Part shown: positions 8,691 through 16,114 of the stretch, piece after piece | Layout: each line of letters starts with the position of its first letter | Position numbering within the stretch: the stretch's first letter is position 1 | Origin: an uncultured Verrucomicrobiota bacterium | GTDB lineage: Bacteria > Verrucomicrobiota > Kiritimatiellia > RFP12 > UBA1067 | Assembly: GCA_946631345.1 (NCBI GenBank) | Contig: CAMPAA010000018.1 | Coordinates: 1 to 23,342, forward strand | Length of the DNA: 23,342 nucleotides | Direction: 5' to 3' | Translations under genes and position numbers: made by a program | The notes under the pieces: generated by a model | What the model saw: the letters and a program-made list of their open reading frames with translations, nothing else | Databases searched by the model: none | What the model was told of the DNA's origin: nothing

Positions 8691-9730
8691 TGCGTTTCGT
8701 CCATCCCTGGATGCTCGTTCTCGTCCTTCTCGTGCCGGTAGCCGGAGCGTTCTGGACGTTTCTGCGCGCGCGCTCAGAAACCAGGCTTCGCGCGATCGTT
8801 GCGCCATCGCTCCAGCGCAGGCTACTGCCAAACCGGCCAAAGACGTTTCTCGTGCAGGCGATCCTGCTGCTATCCGGGCTGGCTCTGTGCCTTTTTGCTG
8901 CGGCGCGTCCGCAATGGGGCCACAGCACCCAGGTGGTGGCTGCCAAGAGCCGCAATGTGGTGGTCGCGCTTGACGTGAGCCGCTCGATGCTGGCGGACGA
9001 TGTCCGCCCGAACCGTTTGGAGCGTGCCAAGGCGGACATAGCCGATCTCGTGGATTCGCTTGAAGGCGACAGGTGCGCGCTCGTGGCGTTCCGGCAGAAG
9101 GGTGCGTTGCTGTGCCCGCTCACGACAGACCGTGCGTTTCTGCGCGCCGCCCTGGAGTCTGCCACGCCGGATTCCGCGCCGCGCGGCGAGACCGACCTTG
9201 GCGCCGCTATCCGCACCGCGCTCCAGGCCCTCGATCCTGCGATGGACGACCATAACGCGATAATTCTCGTATCCGACGGCGGCGATCTGCGCAACAACGC
9301 GTTCGCCTACGCGCATGCGGCTAAGAAGCGCGGCATACCGATCTTTACCGTTGGCCTTGGCGACCCCAGCCGCGAATCAACCATCCCTGATTCCTCCGGC
9401 AAGGGAGTGCAGATGTTCAAGGGGCAGCCGGTGAAGGTGCGGCTTGAGGAGGATGCGCTGCGCAAGATTGCGGTGGAATCGGGCGGACGATACGTTCCCT
9501 TGGCCACCGCCGGCACTGCGGAAACTACGCTGGGGGCGATATACCGGCGTTTCCTCCGGCAGGTGGCCGCCCAGGAGCAGGCCGAGGAGGAGGAGTTGCG
9601 CGCAACCGAGCGGTTCGGCATATTTCTGGCACCGGGCCTCATGCTCGTGCTCGCCGCCGCGTTGCTCTCCAGAGGCCGCTTCGCGGGAAAGCTTCGCCGC
9701 AGTCTTGCGGCTTCTGTCGACATGGGCTGA
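8690..9730 (+). CDS. batB: BatB-like von Willebrand factor A protein
   Basis: This is the second von Willebrand A protein of the cluster, 346 residues, with helices near 7-25, 53-72 and 308-326. The MIDAS motif is D95-V-S-R-S99-M, the variant with Arg in the middle that is typical of BatB, followed by G-E-T-D-L-G-A-A-I and V-S-D-G-G-D. A strong AAGGAGG (8675-8681) sits eight nt before the ATG, whose first base is the last base of the batA stop (TAATG). A charged run of Glu (Q-A-E-E-E-E-L) precedes the last helix. No BatC (tetratricopeptide) gene follows; the next gene has its own promoter and an unrelated function. Confidence 0.88.
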   Translation: MRFVHPWMLVLVLLVPVAGAFWTFLRARSETRLRAIVAPSLQRRLLPNRPKTFLVQAILLLSGLALCLFAAARPQWGHSTQVVAAKSRNVVVALDVSRSMLADDVRPNRLERAKADIADLVDSLEGDRCALVAFRQKGALLCPLTTDRAFLRAALESATPDSAPRGETDLGAAIRTALQALDPAMDDHNAIILVSDGGDLRNNAFAYAHAAKKRGIPIFTVGLGDPSRESTIPDSSGKGVQMFKGQPVKVRLEEDALRKIAVESGGRYVPLATAGTAETTLGAIYRRFLRQVAAQEQAEEEELRATERFGIFLAPGLMLVLAAALLSRGRFAGKLRRSLAASVDMG

Positions 9731-9752
9731 ATTGCCTTCGGCGGAGGGTGCT

Positions 9753-9764
9753 TTGTGCTATAAT
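9753..9764 (+). promoter_or_regulatory. Extended -10 promoter of larB
   Basis: TTGTGCTATAAT at 9753-9764 is a perfect -10 with a TGC extension in the 42-nt gap after batB. A TTGCCT lies 21 bp upstream, too far for a normal -35. The larB ATG is 9 nt after the box, at the expected transcription start. Confidence 0.65.
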
Positions 9765-9772
9765 TAGTAGCC

Positions 9773-10480
9773 ATGAGAAGGTCATCAGGAAAGATTGGCA
9801 AGGCTAAATCGCCATTTGCCCGGCTGGATTTTGCGCGCCGTGCCCGAACTGGGTTCGGCGAAACGGTGTTTGGACCGGGCAAGACGCCAGAACAGCTGGC
9901 GGCGATATTTGCGGCGTTCTCCGAAAAAGGGCAGCCGGTGCTTGCCACACGCGCTACGCTGGATCAGGCGGCCGTGGCAAAGATGGCCGGAGTAAATGTG
10001 GAATACCGCCCAGAGGGGCGACTGCTGATGGCAGGCGCGGCGCGGACGAAGCTGAGGGGGAGCGTTGCGGTGCTCACCGGCGGAACGGCGGATATCCCCG
10101 TGGCTGAGGAGTGCGCGGGGACGATCGAGTTCTTCGGAGGAAGGGTCGCGCGCTACTTCGATGTTGGCGTGGCTGGGCTTCACCGTCTGCTTGGCGTCAT
10201 AGATGATGTGCGCAAGGCGGACGTGGTGGTTGCCGTTGCCGGAATGGAAGGTGCCCTGCCGAGCGTCGTATCGGGCCTGGTCACAGTGCCGGTCGTCGCT
10301 GTGCCGACATCCGTCGGCTACGGTGCGGGAGCTGGCGGAGTTGCGGCGGCGCTTGCGATGCTCAACTCCTGCGCTGAGGGCGTGAGCGTTGTAAACATCG
10401 ACAACGGGTTCGGCGCGGCGGTCGTCGCCTGCCGGATGCTGCGCCGGATTCACGGTTCGCCCCACGCAGAATGTGCTTGA
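9773..10480 (+). CDS. larB: LarB-type pyridinium-3,5-biscarboxylic acid mononucleotide synthase
   Basis: LarB carboxylates nicotinic acid adenine dinucleotide and releases AMP, the first step to the nickel-pincer cofactor used by lactate racemase-type enzymes. The 235 residues contain the family N-terminal stretch R-T-G-F-G-E-T-V-F-G-P-G-K-T-P-E-Q and the PurE-like core with L-T-G-G-T-A-D, A-G-M-E-G-A-L-P-S-V, P-T-S-V-G-Y-G and N-I-D-N-G-F-G-A. The product lacks roughly the first 40 residues of many LarB proteins, yet a TAA at 9761 and the absence of other ATG/GTG/TTG codons force the ATG at 9773. No Shine-Dalgarno precedes it. larC and larE are not in the window, so either they lie elsewhere or the protein has another use. 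Confidence 0.87.
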   Translation: MRRSSGKIGKAKSPFARLDFARRARTGFGETVFGPGKTPEQLAAIFAAFSEKGQPVLATRATLDQAAVAKMAGVNVEYRPEGRLLMAGAARTKLRGSVAVLTGGTADIPVAEECAGTIEFFGGRVARYFDVGVAGLHRLLGVIDDVRKADVVVAVAGMEGALPSVVSGLVTVPVVAVPTSVGYGAGAGGVAAALAMLNSCAEGVSVVNIDNGFGAAVVACRMLRRIHGSPHAECA

Positions 10481-10505
10481 CCTTGGCGGCGGAAATTGAT
10501 ATCTT
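10477..10505 (+). promoter_or_regulatory. Promoter of the rubredoxin operon
   Basis: TTGACC (10477-10482, overlapping the larB stop) and TATCTT (10500-10505) are 17 bp apart, with five and four of six consensus bases. A 6-bp hairpin (GTTCCT 10514-10519 with 10526-10531) lies in the short leader before the rubredoxin ribosome site. Confidence 0.6.
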
Positions 10506-10552
10506 TCCCTGCCGTTCCTAATGAGAGGAACCGAACTGAAAAGGAGACAGAG

Positions 10553-10690
10553 ATGAAAAAGTACGTATGCAAGATTTGCGGGTACGTGTACGATCCCGCC
10601 GAGAACAACAACGTTCCTTTCGAGGAACTGCCGGACGACTGGACCTGCCCGGTGTGTGGCGTGGGCAAGGATCAGTTCGAGGAAGCCTGA
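10553..10690 (+). CDS. Rubredoxin, short 45-residue type
   Basis: Rubredoxin is a small cytosolic electron carrier with one iron bound by four Cys. Here they are Cys6 and Cys9 (C-K-I-C-G-Y) and Cys32 and Cys35 (C-P-V-C-G). The protein is 45 residues long rather than the usual 52-54: the loop between Y-D-P-A-E and F-E-E-L-P-D-D-W lacks seven residues. The same deletion is known from the 45-residue rubredoxin of Desulfovibrio desulfuricans. The ATG at 10553 follows AAGGAG (10541-10546) at six nt. It lies 18 nt before rubrerythrin, for which it is the natural electron donor in peroxide reduction. Confidence 0.95.
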   Translation: MKKYVCKICGYVYDPAENNNVPFEELPDDWTCPVCGVGKDQFEEA

Positions 10691-10708
10691 CCGGGAGGGG
10701 GTGCAGCC

Positions 10709-11242
10709 GTGGAACTCAAGGGATCCAAGACCGAAAAGAACCTCGCGTTCGCCTTCGCCGGTGAATCGCAGGCCCGCAACAAGTACGACTATTTCGCGTC
10801 CGCCGCCAAGAAGGAGGGCTACGAGCAGATAGCCGCCCTCTTCCAGGAGACTGCGCTGAACGAGAAGGAGCATGCTAAGCTCTGGCTGAAGCACCTCTCC
10901 GGCATTGGCGACACGAAGGCGAACCTTGCGGCTGCCGCCGCAGGGGAACACGAGGAGTGGACCGAGATGTACCGCCGCTTCGCCGAGGAGGCGCGCGCCG
11001 AGGGGTTCGAGGCCATCGCCAAGCAGTTCGAGGGCGTGGCCGGGGTGGAGAAGCACCACGAGGAGCGCTACCGCAAGCTGCTCGCCAACATCGAGAGCGG
11101 CGAGGTGTGGGAGCGCGTGGGGCCGAACCGCTGGCAGTGCCGCAACTGCGGCGCGATCGTCGAGGGCGAAAAGGCGCCAGAGGTCTGCCCGGTGTGCTTC
11201 CACAAGAGGTCGTACTTCCAGCTCGAGGCCGAGAACTACTGA
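10709..11242 (+). CDS. Rubrerythrin
   Basis: Rubrerythrin reduces hydrogen peroxide to water at a di-iron site and protects anaerobes from oxygen. The 177 residues contain the four-helix diiron domain, with Glu19 in F-A-G-E-S-Q-A and two E-x-x-H type segments (N-E-K-E-H-A-K; G-V-E-K-H-H-E-E-R), and a C-terminal rubredoxin-like domain with C-R-N-C-G and C-P-V-C-F-H-K. The start is GTG at 10709, seven nt after a strong GGGAGGGGG element (10693-10701); no in-frame ATG is near. Electrons probably come from the rubredoxin encoded directly upstream. Confidence 0.95.
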   Translation: MELKGSKTEKNLAFAFAGESQARNKYDYFASAAKKEGYEQIAALFQETALNEKEHAKLWLKHLSGIGDTKANLAAAAAGEHEEWTEMYRRFAEEARAEGFEAIAKQFEGVAGVEKHHEERYRKLLANIESGEVWERVGPNRWQCRNCGAIVEGEKAPEVCPVCFHKRSYFQLEAENY

Positions 11243-11248
11243 GACGCA

Positions 11249-12604
11249 ATGAAAAGCCAGGATAGAATCGGAAAGGCGCTTGAGCGCGCGACGGACACCA
11301 AGGCGTGCGTGATTGGCGATGGGGTGCTTGCCCAGTCTGCGGCGATGTTCAGGGAGCAGTTCCCGGACGCAGACCGCGCCATAGTGGTCTGCGATCCGCG
11401 CACCCGTGCGGCGGCTGGCGAGCGCGAGGAGGCGCTTCTGCGCGAGACAGGCGTAGACGTATGCGAATACATGCTTGAGCCGGGCGGGAAGACGTTCCAT
11501 GCAGACTACCATTACGCCGCCGAGGTGCGCGAAGCAATAAAAGCGGCAGGTGTGGAGAAGTCCGGTAGAAAGATCGTGCCTGTCGCCGTGGGCAGCGGAG
11601 TGGTGAACGACCTCACCAAGCTCGCTGCCGGAGAGCTCGGCATCCCGTACATGGTATGCGCGACGGCGGCAAGCGTGGACGGCTACTCCAGCTTTGGTGC
11701 GGCAATCCGCAGCCCGGAGGGCGCGAAGCAGACGTATGCTTGCCCAGCGCCGCGCGCAATACTCGCCGACCTTGACGTGATGCGCACCGCACCGGCGTGG
11801 ATGGCGGCGAGCGGTTTCGCCGACCTGATGGCGAAGGTGCCTGCCGGCGCGGACTGGATTCTCGCCTACGAGCTTGGAGCAACGGAATGGCACGATTCGT
11901 CGTGGCACACCGTACAGGATGGGCTCAAGGAGGCGATAGGCGACCCGGAGGGCGTGGCGGCGATGAGGACGGAACCTCTCACCCGTTTCGTGGAAGGGCT
12001 GATGCTCGGCGGCTTCGCCATGCAGGATATGCAGAGCTCGCGTCCGGCATCCGGCGCGGAGCACCTTTTCAGCCACCTGCTGGAGATGCGAGACCATACG
12101 TTCAAGGGCGACATCGTGCCGCACGGCATACAGGTGGGCGTGTTCACGCTTTTCATGTGCCGCGTCTACGAGCAGATTCTCGCCTGCGATTACACGAAGC
12201 TGGACGTGGATGCGTGCCTGAAGAACTGGAAGCCGCTTGAAGAGCAGGAGCGCATAGGCGCATCCGTCTTCGCCGGCACCAAGTTCCCGGAGCTGGGGGT
12301 GAAGGCCGTGCGCGCTAAGTACGTCGATCTTGAGACTACGCGTAAGCGGCTTGAGGGATTCAAGGCCCGTTGGCCGGAGATCAGGGCGCGGCTCGAGGCG
12401 CAGCTTGTGCCGTCCGCTGAGATTGAACGCCGGCTGCGCGTGGTCGGAGCCCCGGCTGCACCGGAGGAGATTGGTTCGACCGTTGCGGCCTCCCTCGCCG
12501 ATGCGCAGAAGACGGTCTTCATGCGCGACCGCTACATGGCTCTCGACTTCCTCGCTCTCACCGGTCAACTCGACTCGTTCGCCCGTCGGGCGTTTGGGGT
12601 GTAA
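11249..12604 (+). CDS. sn-glycerol-1-phosphate dehydrogenase (AraM/EgsA type)
   Basis: This enzyme reduces dihydroxyacetone phosphate to sn-glycerol-1-phosphate, the archaeal lipid stereoisomer also made by some bacteria with AraM. The 451 residues belong to the iron-containing alcohol dehydrogenase/dehydroquinate synthase fold. Visible marks are the nucleotide motif G-S-G-V-V-N-D-L-T-K (115-124), the substrate signature S-V-D-G-Y-S-S (from 142), and metal ligands Asp in G-F-A-D-L and His in A-E-H-L-F-S-H and V-P-H-G-I-Q-V-G. It starts six nt after rubrerythrin, without a clear Shine-Dalgarno, so it probably depends on coupling. The metal is usually Ni or Zn in AraM relatives; which is used here cannot be seen. 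Confidence 0.88.
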   Translation: MKSQDRIGKALERATDTKACVIGDGVLAQSAAMFREQFPDADRAIVVCDPRTRAAAGEREEALLRETGVDVCEYMLEPGGKTFHADYHYAAEVREAIKAAGVEKSGRKIVPVAVGSGVVNDLTKLAAGELGIPYMVCATAASVDGYSSFGAAIRSPEGAKQTYACPAPRAILADLDVMRTAPAWMAASGFADLMAKVPAGADWILAYELGATEWHDSSWHTVQDGLKEAIGDPEGVAAMRTEPLTRFVEGLMLGGFAMQDMQSSRPASGAEHLFSHLLEMRDHTFKGDIVPHGIQVGVFTLFMCRVYEQILACDYTKLDVDACLKNWKPLEEQERIGASVFAGTKFPELGVKAVRAKYVDLETTRKRLEGFKARWPEIRARLEAQLVPSAEIERRLRVVGAPAAPEEIGSTVAASLADAQKTVFMRDRYMALDFLALTGQLDSFARRAFGV

Positions 12605-12624
12605 CGGATCCATGGTGGATGCGT

Positions 12625-14793
12625 ATGTCGCGTGTTGTGTTGAGGCTTGTTGCGGCGGCTAGCGCCGTTGCGTTCGCCATCAGGGTGGATGCCATTGCGC
12701 CCGCGCGGGTGGATGTGCATCCGCAGAGCTTCGATCCTGGTGGATGGAAGCTGGATGTGCAGTTCATGGATGTGATGGGGTCGCCATATCTGCTGGCCCA
12801 TGGCAGAGGCATCCGTGTGACCGACGCAAAGGCAGTCGCCGACATTCCGTCGTCCGGAGCCTGGCGCGTGTGGGTGCGTGCGAGGAAGTGGGTTGACGGT
12901 GCAGGCTCGTTCAAGGTGCGCGTGAACGGAACGCCGCTCGCGAAGACCTTCGGCATGTCACAGGCGGAGTGGGCATGGGAGGACGGCGGGGATATCTGGC
13001 TCGAAAGAGGCACAGCACGGTTGGCGCTTTCCGATTGCGACGGTTTCGACGGCCGTTGCGCAGGCGTGGTGCTTGCGCTTGGCGGCGTCCGTCCGGAGGG
13101 TGCGCTCACTCTGGACGATGCGCCTGCCGTCGAGACGGTGGACGCCGATTTCGTCGTGGTCGGCGGCGGCGTGCCAGGCACTTGCGCAGCGGTGGCAGCG
13201 GCGAGGCGCGGGCTGAAGGTTGCGCTCGTGCAGGATCGTCCCGTGCTTGGCGGCAACGCCTCCTCCGAGATTCGCGTATGGTCGGCTGGCGAGGCGCGCT
13301 ATCCGCTGGTGCGCGAGCTGCGTGGCTGGTTCATGAACCGTGACGCGAACATGTACCTTTCCGATGCGCACCGGATGAGAGTTGTCGAGGATGAGCGCAC
13401 GCTGTCTCTGCATCTGTGCACGCGTATGTTCGCGGCGGAGACGTCGGAAGGCAGGATTGTCGCCGTGAAAGCGCTAGACTGGCGGCGCAACCGCGTGGTG
13501 CGCTTCCGCGCTCCGCTCTTCTGCGACGCTACGGGCGATGGCTGGCTCGGATACCATGCCGGCGCCGACTGGAGGATGGGCCGCGAGGCGCGCAGCGAGC
13601 ATGGCGAGTCGTTCGCCCCTGAAAAGGCTGATGGCCATACGCTTGGCGCATCGCTCATGTGGACAAGCGCCGCCGCGAACACCGACATCCCGTTCTCCGC
13701 TCCCTGGGCGGAGCCGCATGCGCAGGGCGTCTCTGCGGTGCGCGGCGAATGGAACTGGGAGTACGGCATCCGCCGCGACATGATTGCCGAGGGCGAGGCG
13801 ATACGCGACCGCCTTCTGCTGGCGATATACGGCGCGTTCTCGCTCGCGAAGCGCGACCCGCACAACTCCCGTCTCGTGATCGATACGCTGCCGTTCCTGC
13901 TCGGAAAGCGCGAATCTCGGCGTCTGCTTGGCGACTGGATATACTCGGAGAAGGATGTCACGGAGAGGCGGCAGTTCGAGGATGCCATCGCCGCAGGGTC
14001 GTGGAGCGTTGATCTTCACTACGACGACTGCAAGCCCGGGGTGGATTTCCTCACCACATGCCGCCAGCCTCACTATGGACGCTACTGGATACCGTACCGG
14101 TCAATATACTCGCGCAACATCACGAATCTGTTCGTGGTAGGCCGATGCTTCAGCTGCACACATGTGGGACTTGGCGGACCGCGCGTTATAAACACGCTTG
14201 CGCAGCTCGGCTGCGCGGCTGGCGAGGCGGCGGCACTCTGCATGCGCGATGGCACATCCCCGCGAGGCGTGTGGGAGAAAGGTCTTGTGCGCGAGCTGCA
14301 GCGTCGCCTCGGCGGTGATTTCCCGGGGAACCCAGATCCGGCTACGCGCGACTGGCTGATCGTGGACGACGAAACACCCGGCGTTACCTTCGGCGACGGT
14401 TGGAAGTTCCACAACCCTGCAAACGGCGAGCAGATCGGTAACGGCTCGCATTTTCCGGGTGCGCACGGAGGGCCTTGGAGCGCCAACCTCGAACGCGGTT
14501 CGTCGGTCGGCGCGGCGGTGTATCCGCTTCCGGTGCAGGAGAGAGGGCGCTACATGCTCAAGGAGCGCGTGCCGTACCTCCATTCGGCGACGACCGTATC
14601 GAAGACGGTGCTGGAGATATCCTCTGGCGGTGAGGTCCGGCGCGTTTCATGCAACCAGGCGCTCGGATGCGGTTCGTGGCTGGATGTCGGAGAACTCGAC
14701 CTTGCGCCGGGTGCAACGCTGAAGATAGTGACCGCAGAGTCGTACGGCGTGGTAATCGCCGACGGATTTGCTCTCGTTCCGTGCGGCAGGTGA
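12625..14793 (+). CDS. Secreted FAD-dependent oxidoreductase with golvesin-like C-terminal domain
   Basis: The 722-residue protein begins with a signal peptide (V-V-L-R-L-V-A-A-A-S-A-V-A-F-A). A beta-sandwich-like region of about 140 residues follows, which may bind carbohydrate. Next is an FAD-binding Rossmann domain of the FAD_oxidored family with V-V-V-G-G180-G-V-P-G-T and, 30 residues on, L-G-G-N-A-S-S-E-I-R. The last 80 residues (from about 640) resemble the golvesin C-terminal domain (G-R-Y-M-L, G-S-W-L-D-V-G, V-V-I-A-D-G-F). Proteins of this kind are common in glycan-degrading PVC bacteria; the substrate is unknown. I prefer ATG 12625, six nt after GGTGG, over ATG 12619, which abuts that element. 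It follows the dehydrogenase gene by 20 nt and precedes ispE by 13 nt. Confidence 0.8.
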   Translation: MSRVVLRLVAAASAVAFAIRVDAIAPARVDVHPQSFDPGGWKLDVQFMDVMGSPYLLAHGRGIRVTDAKAVADIPSSGAWRVWVRARKWVDGAGSFKVRVNGTPLAKTFGMSQAEWAWEDGGDIWLERGTARLALSDCDGFDGRCAGVVLALGGVRPEGALTLDDAPAVETVDADFVVVGGGVPGTCAAVAAARRGLKVALVQDRPVLGGNASSEIRVWSAGEARYPLVRELRGWFMNRDANMYLSDAHRMRVVEDERTLSLHLCTRMFAAETSEGRIVAVKALDWRRNRVVRFRAPLFCDATGDGWLGYHAGADWRMGREARSEHGESFAPEKADGHTLGASLMWTSAAANTDIPFSAPWAEPHAQGVSAVRGEWNWEYGIRRDMIAEGEAIRDRLLLAIYGAFSLAKRDPHNSRLVIDTLPFLLGKRESRRLLGDWIYSEKDVTERRQFEDAIAAGSWSVDLHYDDCKPGVDFLTTCRQPHYGRYWIPYRSIYSRNITNLFVVGRCFSCTHVGLGGPRVINTLAQLGCAAGEAAALCMRDGTSPRGVWEKGLVRELQRRLGGDFPGNPDPATRDWLIVDDETPGVTFGDGWKFHNPANGEQIGNGSHFPGAHGGPWSANLERGSSVGAAVYPLPVQERGRYMLKERVPYLHSATTVSKTVLEISSGGEVRRVSCNQALGCGSWLDVGELDLAPGATLKIVTAESYGVVIADGFALVPCGR

Positions 14794-14806
14794 ACGGAGC
14801 CACCAT

Positions 14807-15520
14807 ATGACGCTCGAAGCGCACGCGAAGGTCAATTGGACGCTTGAGATCCTGGGTGTGAGGCCTGATGGCTATCATGCGCTGCGGTCCATCGTGCTGC
14901 CGGTAGCAATGCACGATATCGTAACGTTGTCTGCCGAGAATGGTGCCGTCGTGTGCGATATGCCGGCGATGGACGTTCCGCAGGCCGACAACCTCGCCTA
15001 CCGGGCCGCAGTCGCGCTGCGGAACGCCACGGGCTGCATGCGCGGAGTTCGCATCATGGTTGAGAAGCGGATACCTGCCGGCGCTGGGCTAGGCGGCGGC
15101 AGTGCGGACGCAGCGGCCGTATTGAATGGCCTGAACACGCTGTGGAACCTCGGTCTTACCGAGGGTGAACTGTGCGCCATCGCCGCCGACGTAGGGAGCG
15201 ATGTGCCGGCTTTGACCCTTGGCGGCCCCGTGCTGATGGAAGGGCGTGGGGAGATTGTCCGCCGTCTTCGGCCCGACGAGCAATCCCCACTGCCAGGACC
15301 GGGAGATATTGAGGTGTTTGCGCCGGGGATATGCGCATCGACGGCCGCAGTATACCGCGAGTTCCGCATGGAGGACTGCGGACGTGGCGCAAACGACCTC
15401 CAGCCGGCGGCGATTCGTCTCTACCCTGGCATCGGCGAGGCGCTCCGAAGGTTGGAGCGGCGAGGGCTGAAGCGCGTAACGATGTCTGGCAGCGGTTCTG
15501 CGGTGTACGGCTTATCTTAA
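14807..15520 (+). CDS. ispE: 4-diphosphocytidyl-2-C-methyl-D-erythritol kinase, C-terminally short
   Basis: IspE phosphorylates CDP-methylerythritol in the MEP pathway to isoprenoids. GHMP-kinase marks are A-K-V-N-W-T-L (Lys8, Asn10), R-P-D-G-Y-H, the ATP loop P-A-G-A-G-L-G-G-G-S-A-D (catalytic Asp101) and the final M-S-G-S-G-S-A-V-Y-G. The ATG at 14807 follows GGAG (14796-14799) at seven nt. The protein has 237 residues against about 280 in most species: it stops two residues after the S-G-S-G motif, so the last strand-helix unit of the fold (about 35-45 residues) is missing. No convincing continuation was found in the other two frames just downstream. It may be a naturally compact form or a decaying 3' end. 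Confidence 0.88.
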   Translation: MTLEAHAKVNWTLEILGVRPDGYHALRSIVLPVAMHDIVTLSAENGAVVCDMPAMDVPQADNLAYRAAVALRNATGCMRGVRIMVEKRIPAGAGLGGGSADAAAVLNGLNTLWNLGLTEGELCAIAADVGSDVPALTLGGPVLMEGRGEIVRRLRPDEQSPLPGPGDIEVFAPGICASTAAVYREFRMEDCGRGANDLQPAAIRLYPGIGEALRRLERRGLKRVTMSGSGSAVYGLS

Positions 15521-15851
15521 CCGGGATGTCAAGATCTGTTGGGGCTGCTGCCATTGGATGACAAAGGTCGGGGACTTTTGAAACGTGGGCGGTTGCTGTG
15601 CTTTCTGCCGTCGTTTCAGCACATTGGTCAGGCCCAGTCAAAAAATGGGTAAACTCAGTCAGAAAAGGATTGGCCAGTTTTTTCAGTGGACCTATGCAAT
15701 AATCTCCCTGCCGCGCGTGGGTGGGACACGCCAATTCCTTGAACATTCCTTTTCTACTCATGCCGCGAGGCATATCAGACAGCGAAGTTGCGTGCTAAAC
15801 CCGATGCCGCGATATTGTCATAATGGACATGATTTCTTGTTAGAAAAGATA

Positions 15852-15880
15852 TTTCCATCCGTTGCGTCATTTGATACAAT
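15852..15880 (+). promoter_or_regulatory. Possible promoter of the glycosidase transcript
   Basis: TTTCCA (15852-15857) and TACAAT (15875-15880) are separated by 17 bp, matching four and five of six consensus bases. It is the best promoter-like site seen upstream of the secreted-protein cluster. It would give a leader of nearly 500 nt holding all the structures described below. Confidence 0.4.
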
Positions 15881-15978
15881 ATGGCGCGAAAAGGGGTGGA
15901 CTACAGTTTGTTTGCCCGCCGTCACGCGAAAGAAAAGCAAGCATGATAGCCGAGAGAAAAGATCTGGCAATTGAAGCC

Positions 15979-16016
15979 GCAGCGGGAATTCCCGCTGCAA
16001 AGGGTCATGCCTTTGC
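15979..16016. repeat. 20-bp palindrome with adjoining hairpin
   Basis: Bases 15979-15998 form a perfect palindrome with 10-nt arms centred on GAATTC (arm GCAGCGGGAA). Its last two bases begin a second inverted repeat, GCAAAGG (15997-16003) with CCTTTGC (16010-16016), around a 6-nt spacer. The first could be an operator for a dimeric regulator. Both could fold in RNA as tandem hairpins, though the first has no loop and would have to open at its centre. Confidence 0.7.
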
Positions 16017-16037
16017 GTGCGTGAGCGGTGGATGCGC

Positions 16038-16114
16038 TGCAAATGTGCAAAATGCCCGAAAAATGGGGGGGGGGGGCAATTATAGCGTAACAACCGCTGA
16101 TAACTGCATTTGCA
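16038..16114. repeat. 8-bp inverted repeat flanking the G run
   Basis: TGCAAATG (16038-16045) is the exact reverse complement of CATTTGCA (16107-16114), and the 12-G run lies between them. It may be chance; the flanking bases do not extend the pairing with Watson-Crick pairs. Confidence 0.4.
16065..16076. repeat. 12-G homopolymer tract
   Basis: Twelve consecutive G residues lie about 300 bp upstream of the glycosidase start. A GCCC a few bases upstream could pair with different registers of the run. Runs of this length commonly vary between cells and are also hard to sequence correctly. Confidence 0.85.

Noticed and set aside
9785..12613. A 942-codon open frame on the - strand opposite larB, rubredoxin, rubrerythrin and the dehydrogenase
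   Set aside because: The + strand genes here have clear motifs. The long antisense frame is a by-product of G+C-rich third codon positions; its translation has no recognisable domain and low-complexity composition.
15520..15600. A frameshift that would extend IspE
   Set aside because: The two other frames after 15500 end within 30 codons and show no similarity to the usual IspE C terminus.
15630..15690. Imperfect direct repeat ATTGGtCAG / ATTGGcCAG as a mobile-element end
   Set aside because: Only nine bases with a mismatch, and no flanking duplication or transposase.
15585..15974. A 129-codon + strand frame in the region after ispE
   Set aside because: No motif, no convincing ribosome site, and mixed composition; it could be decayed coding DNA but nothing supports a gene.
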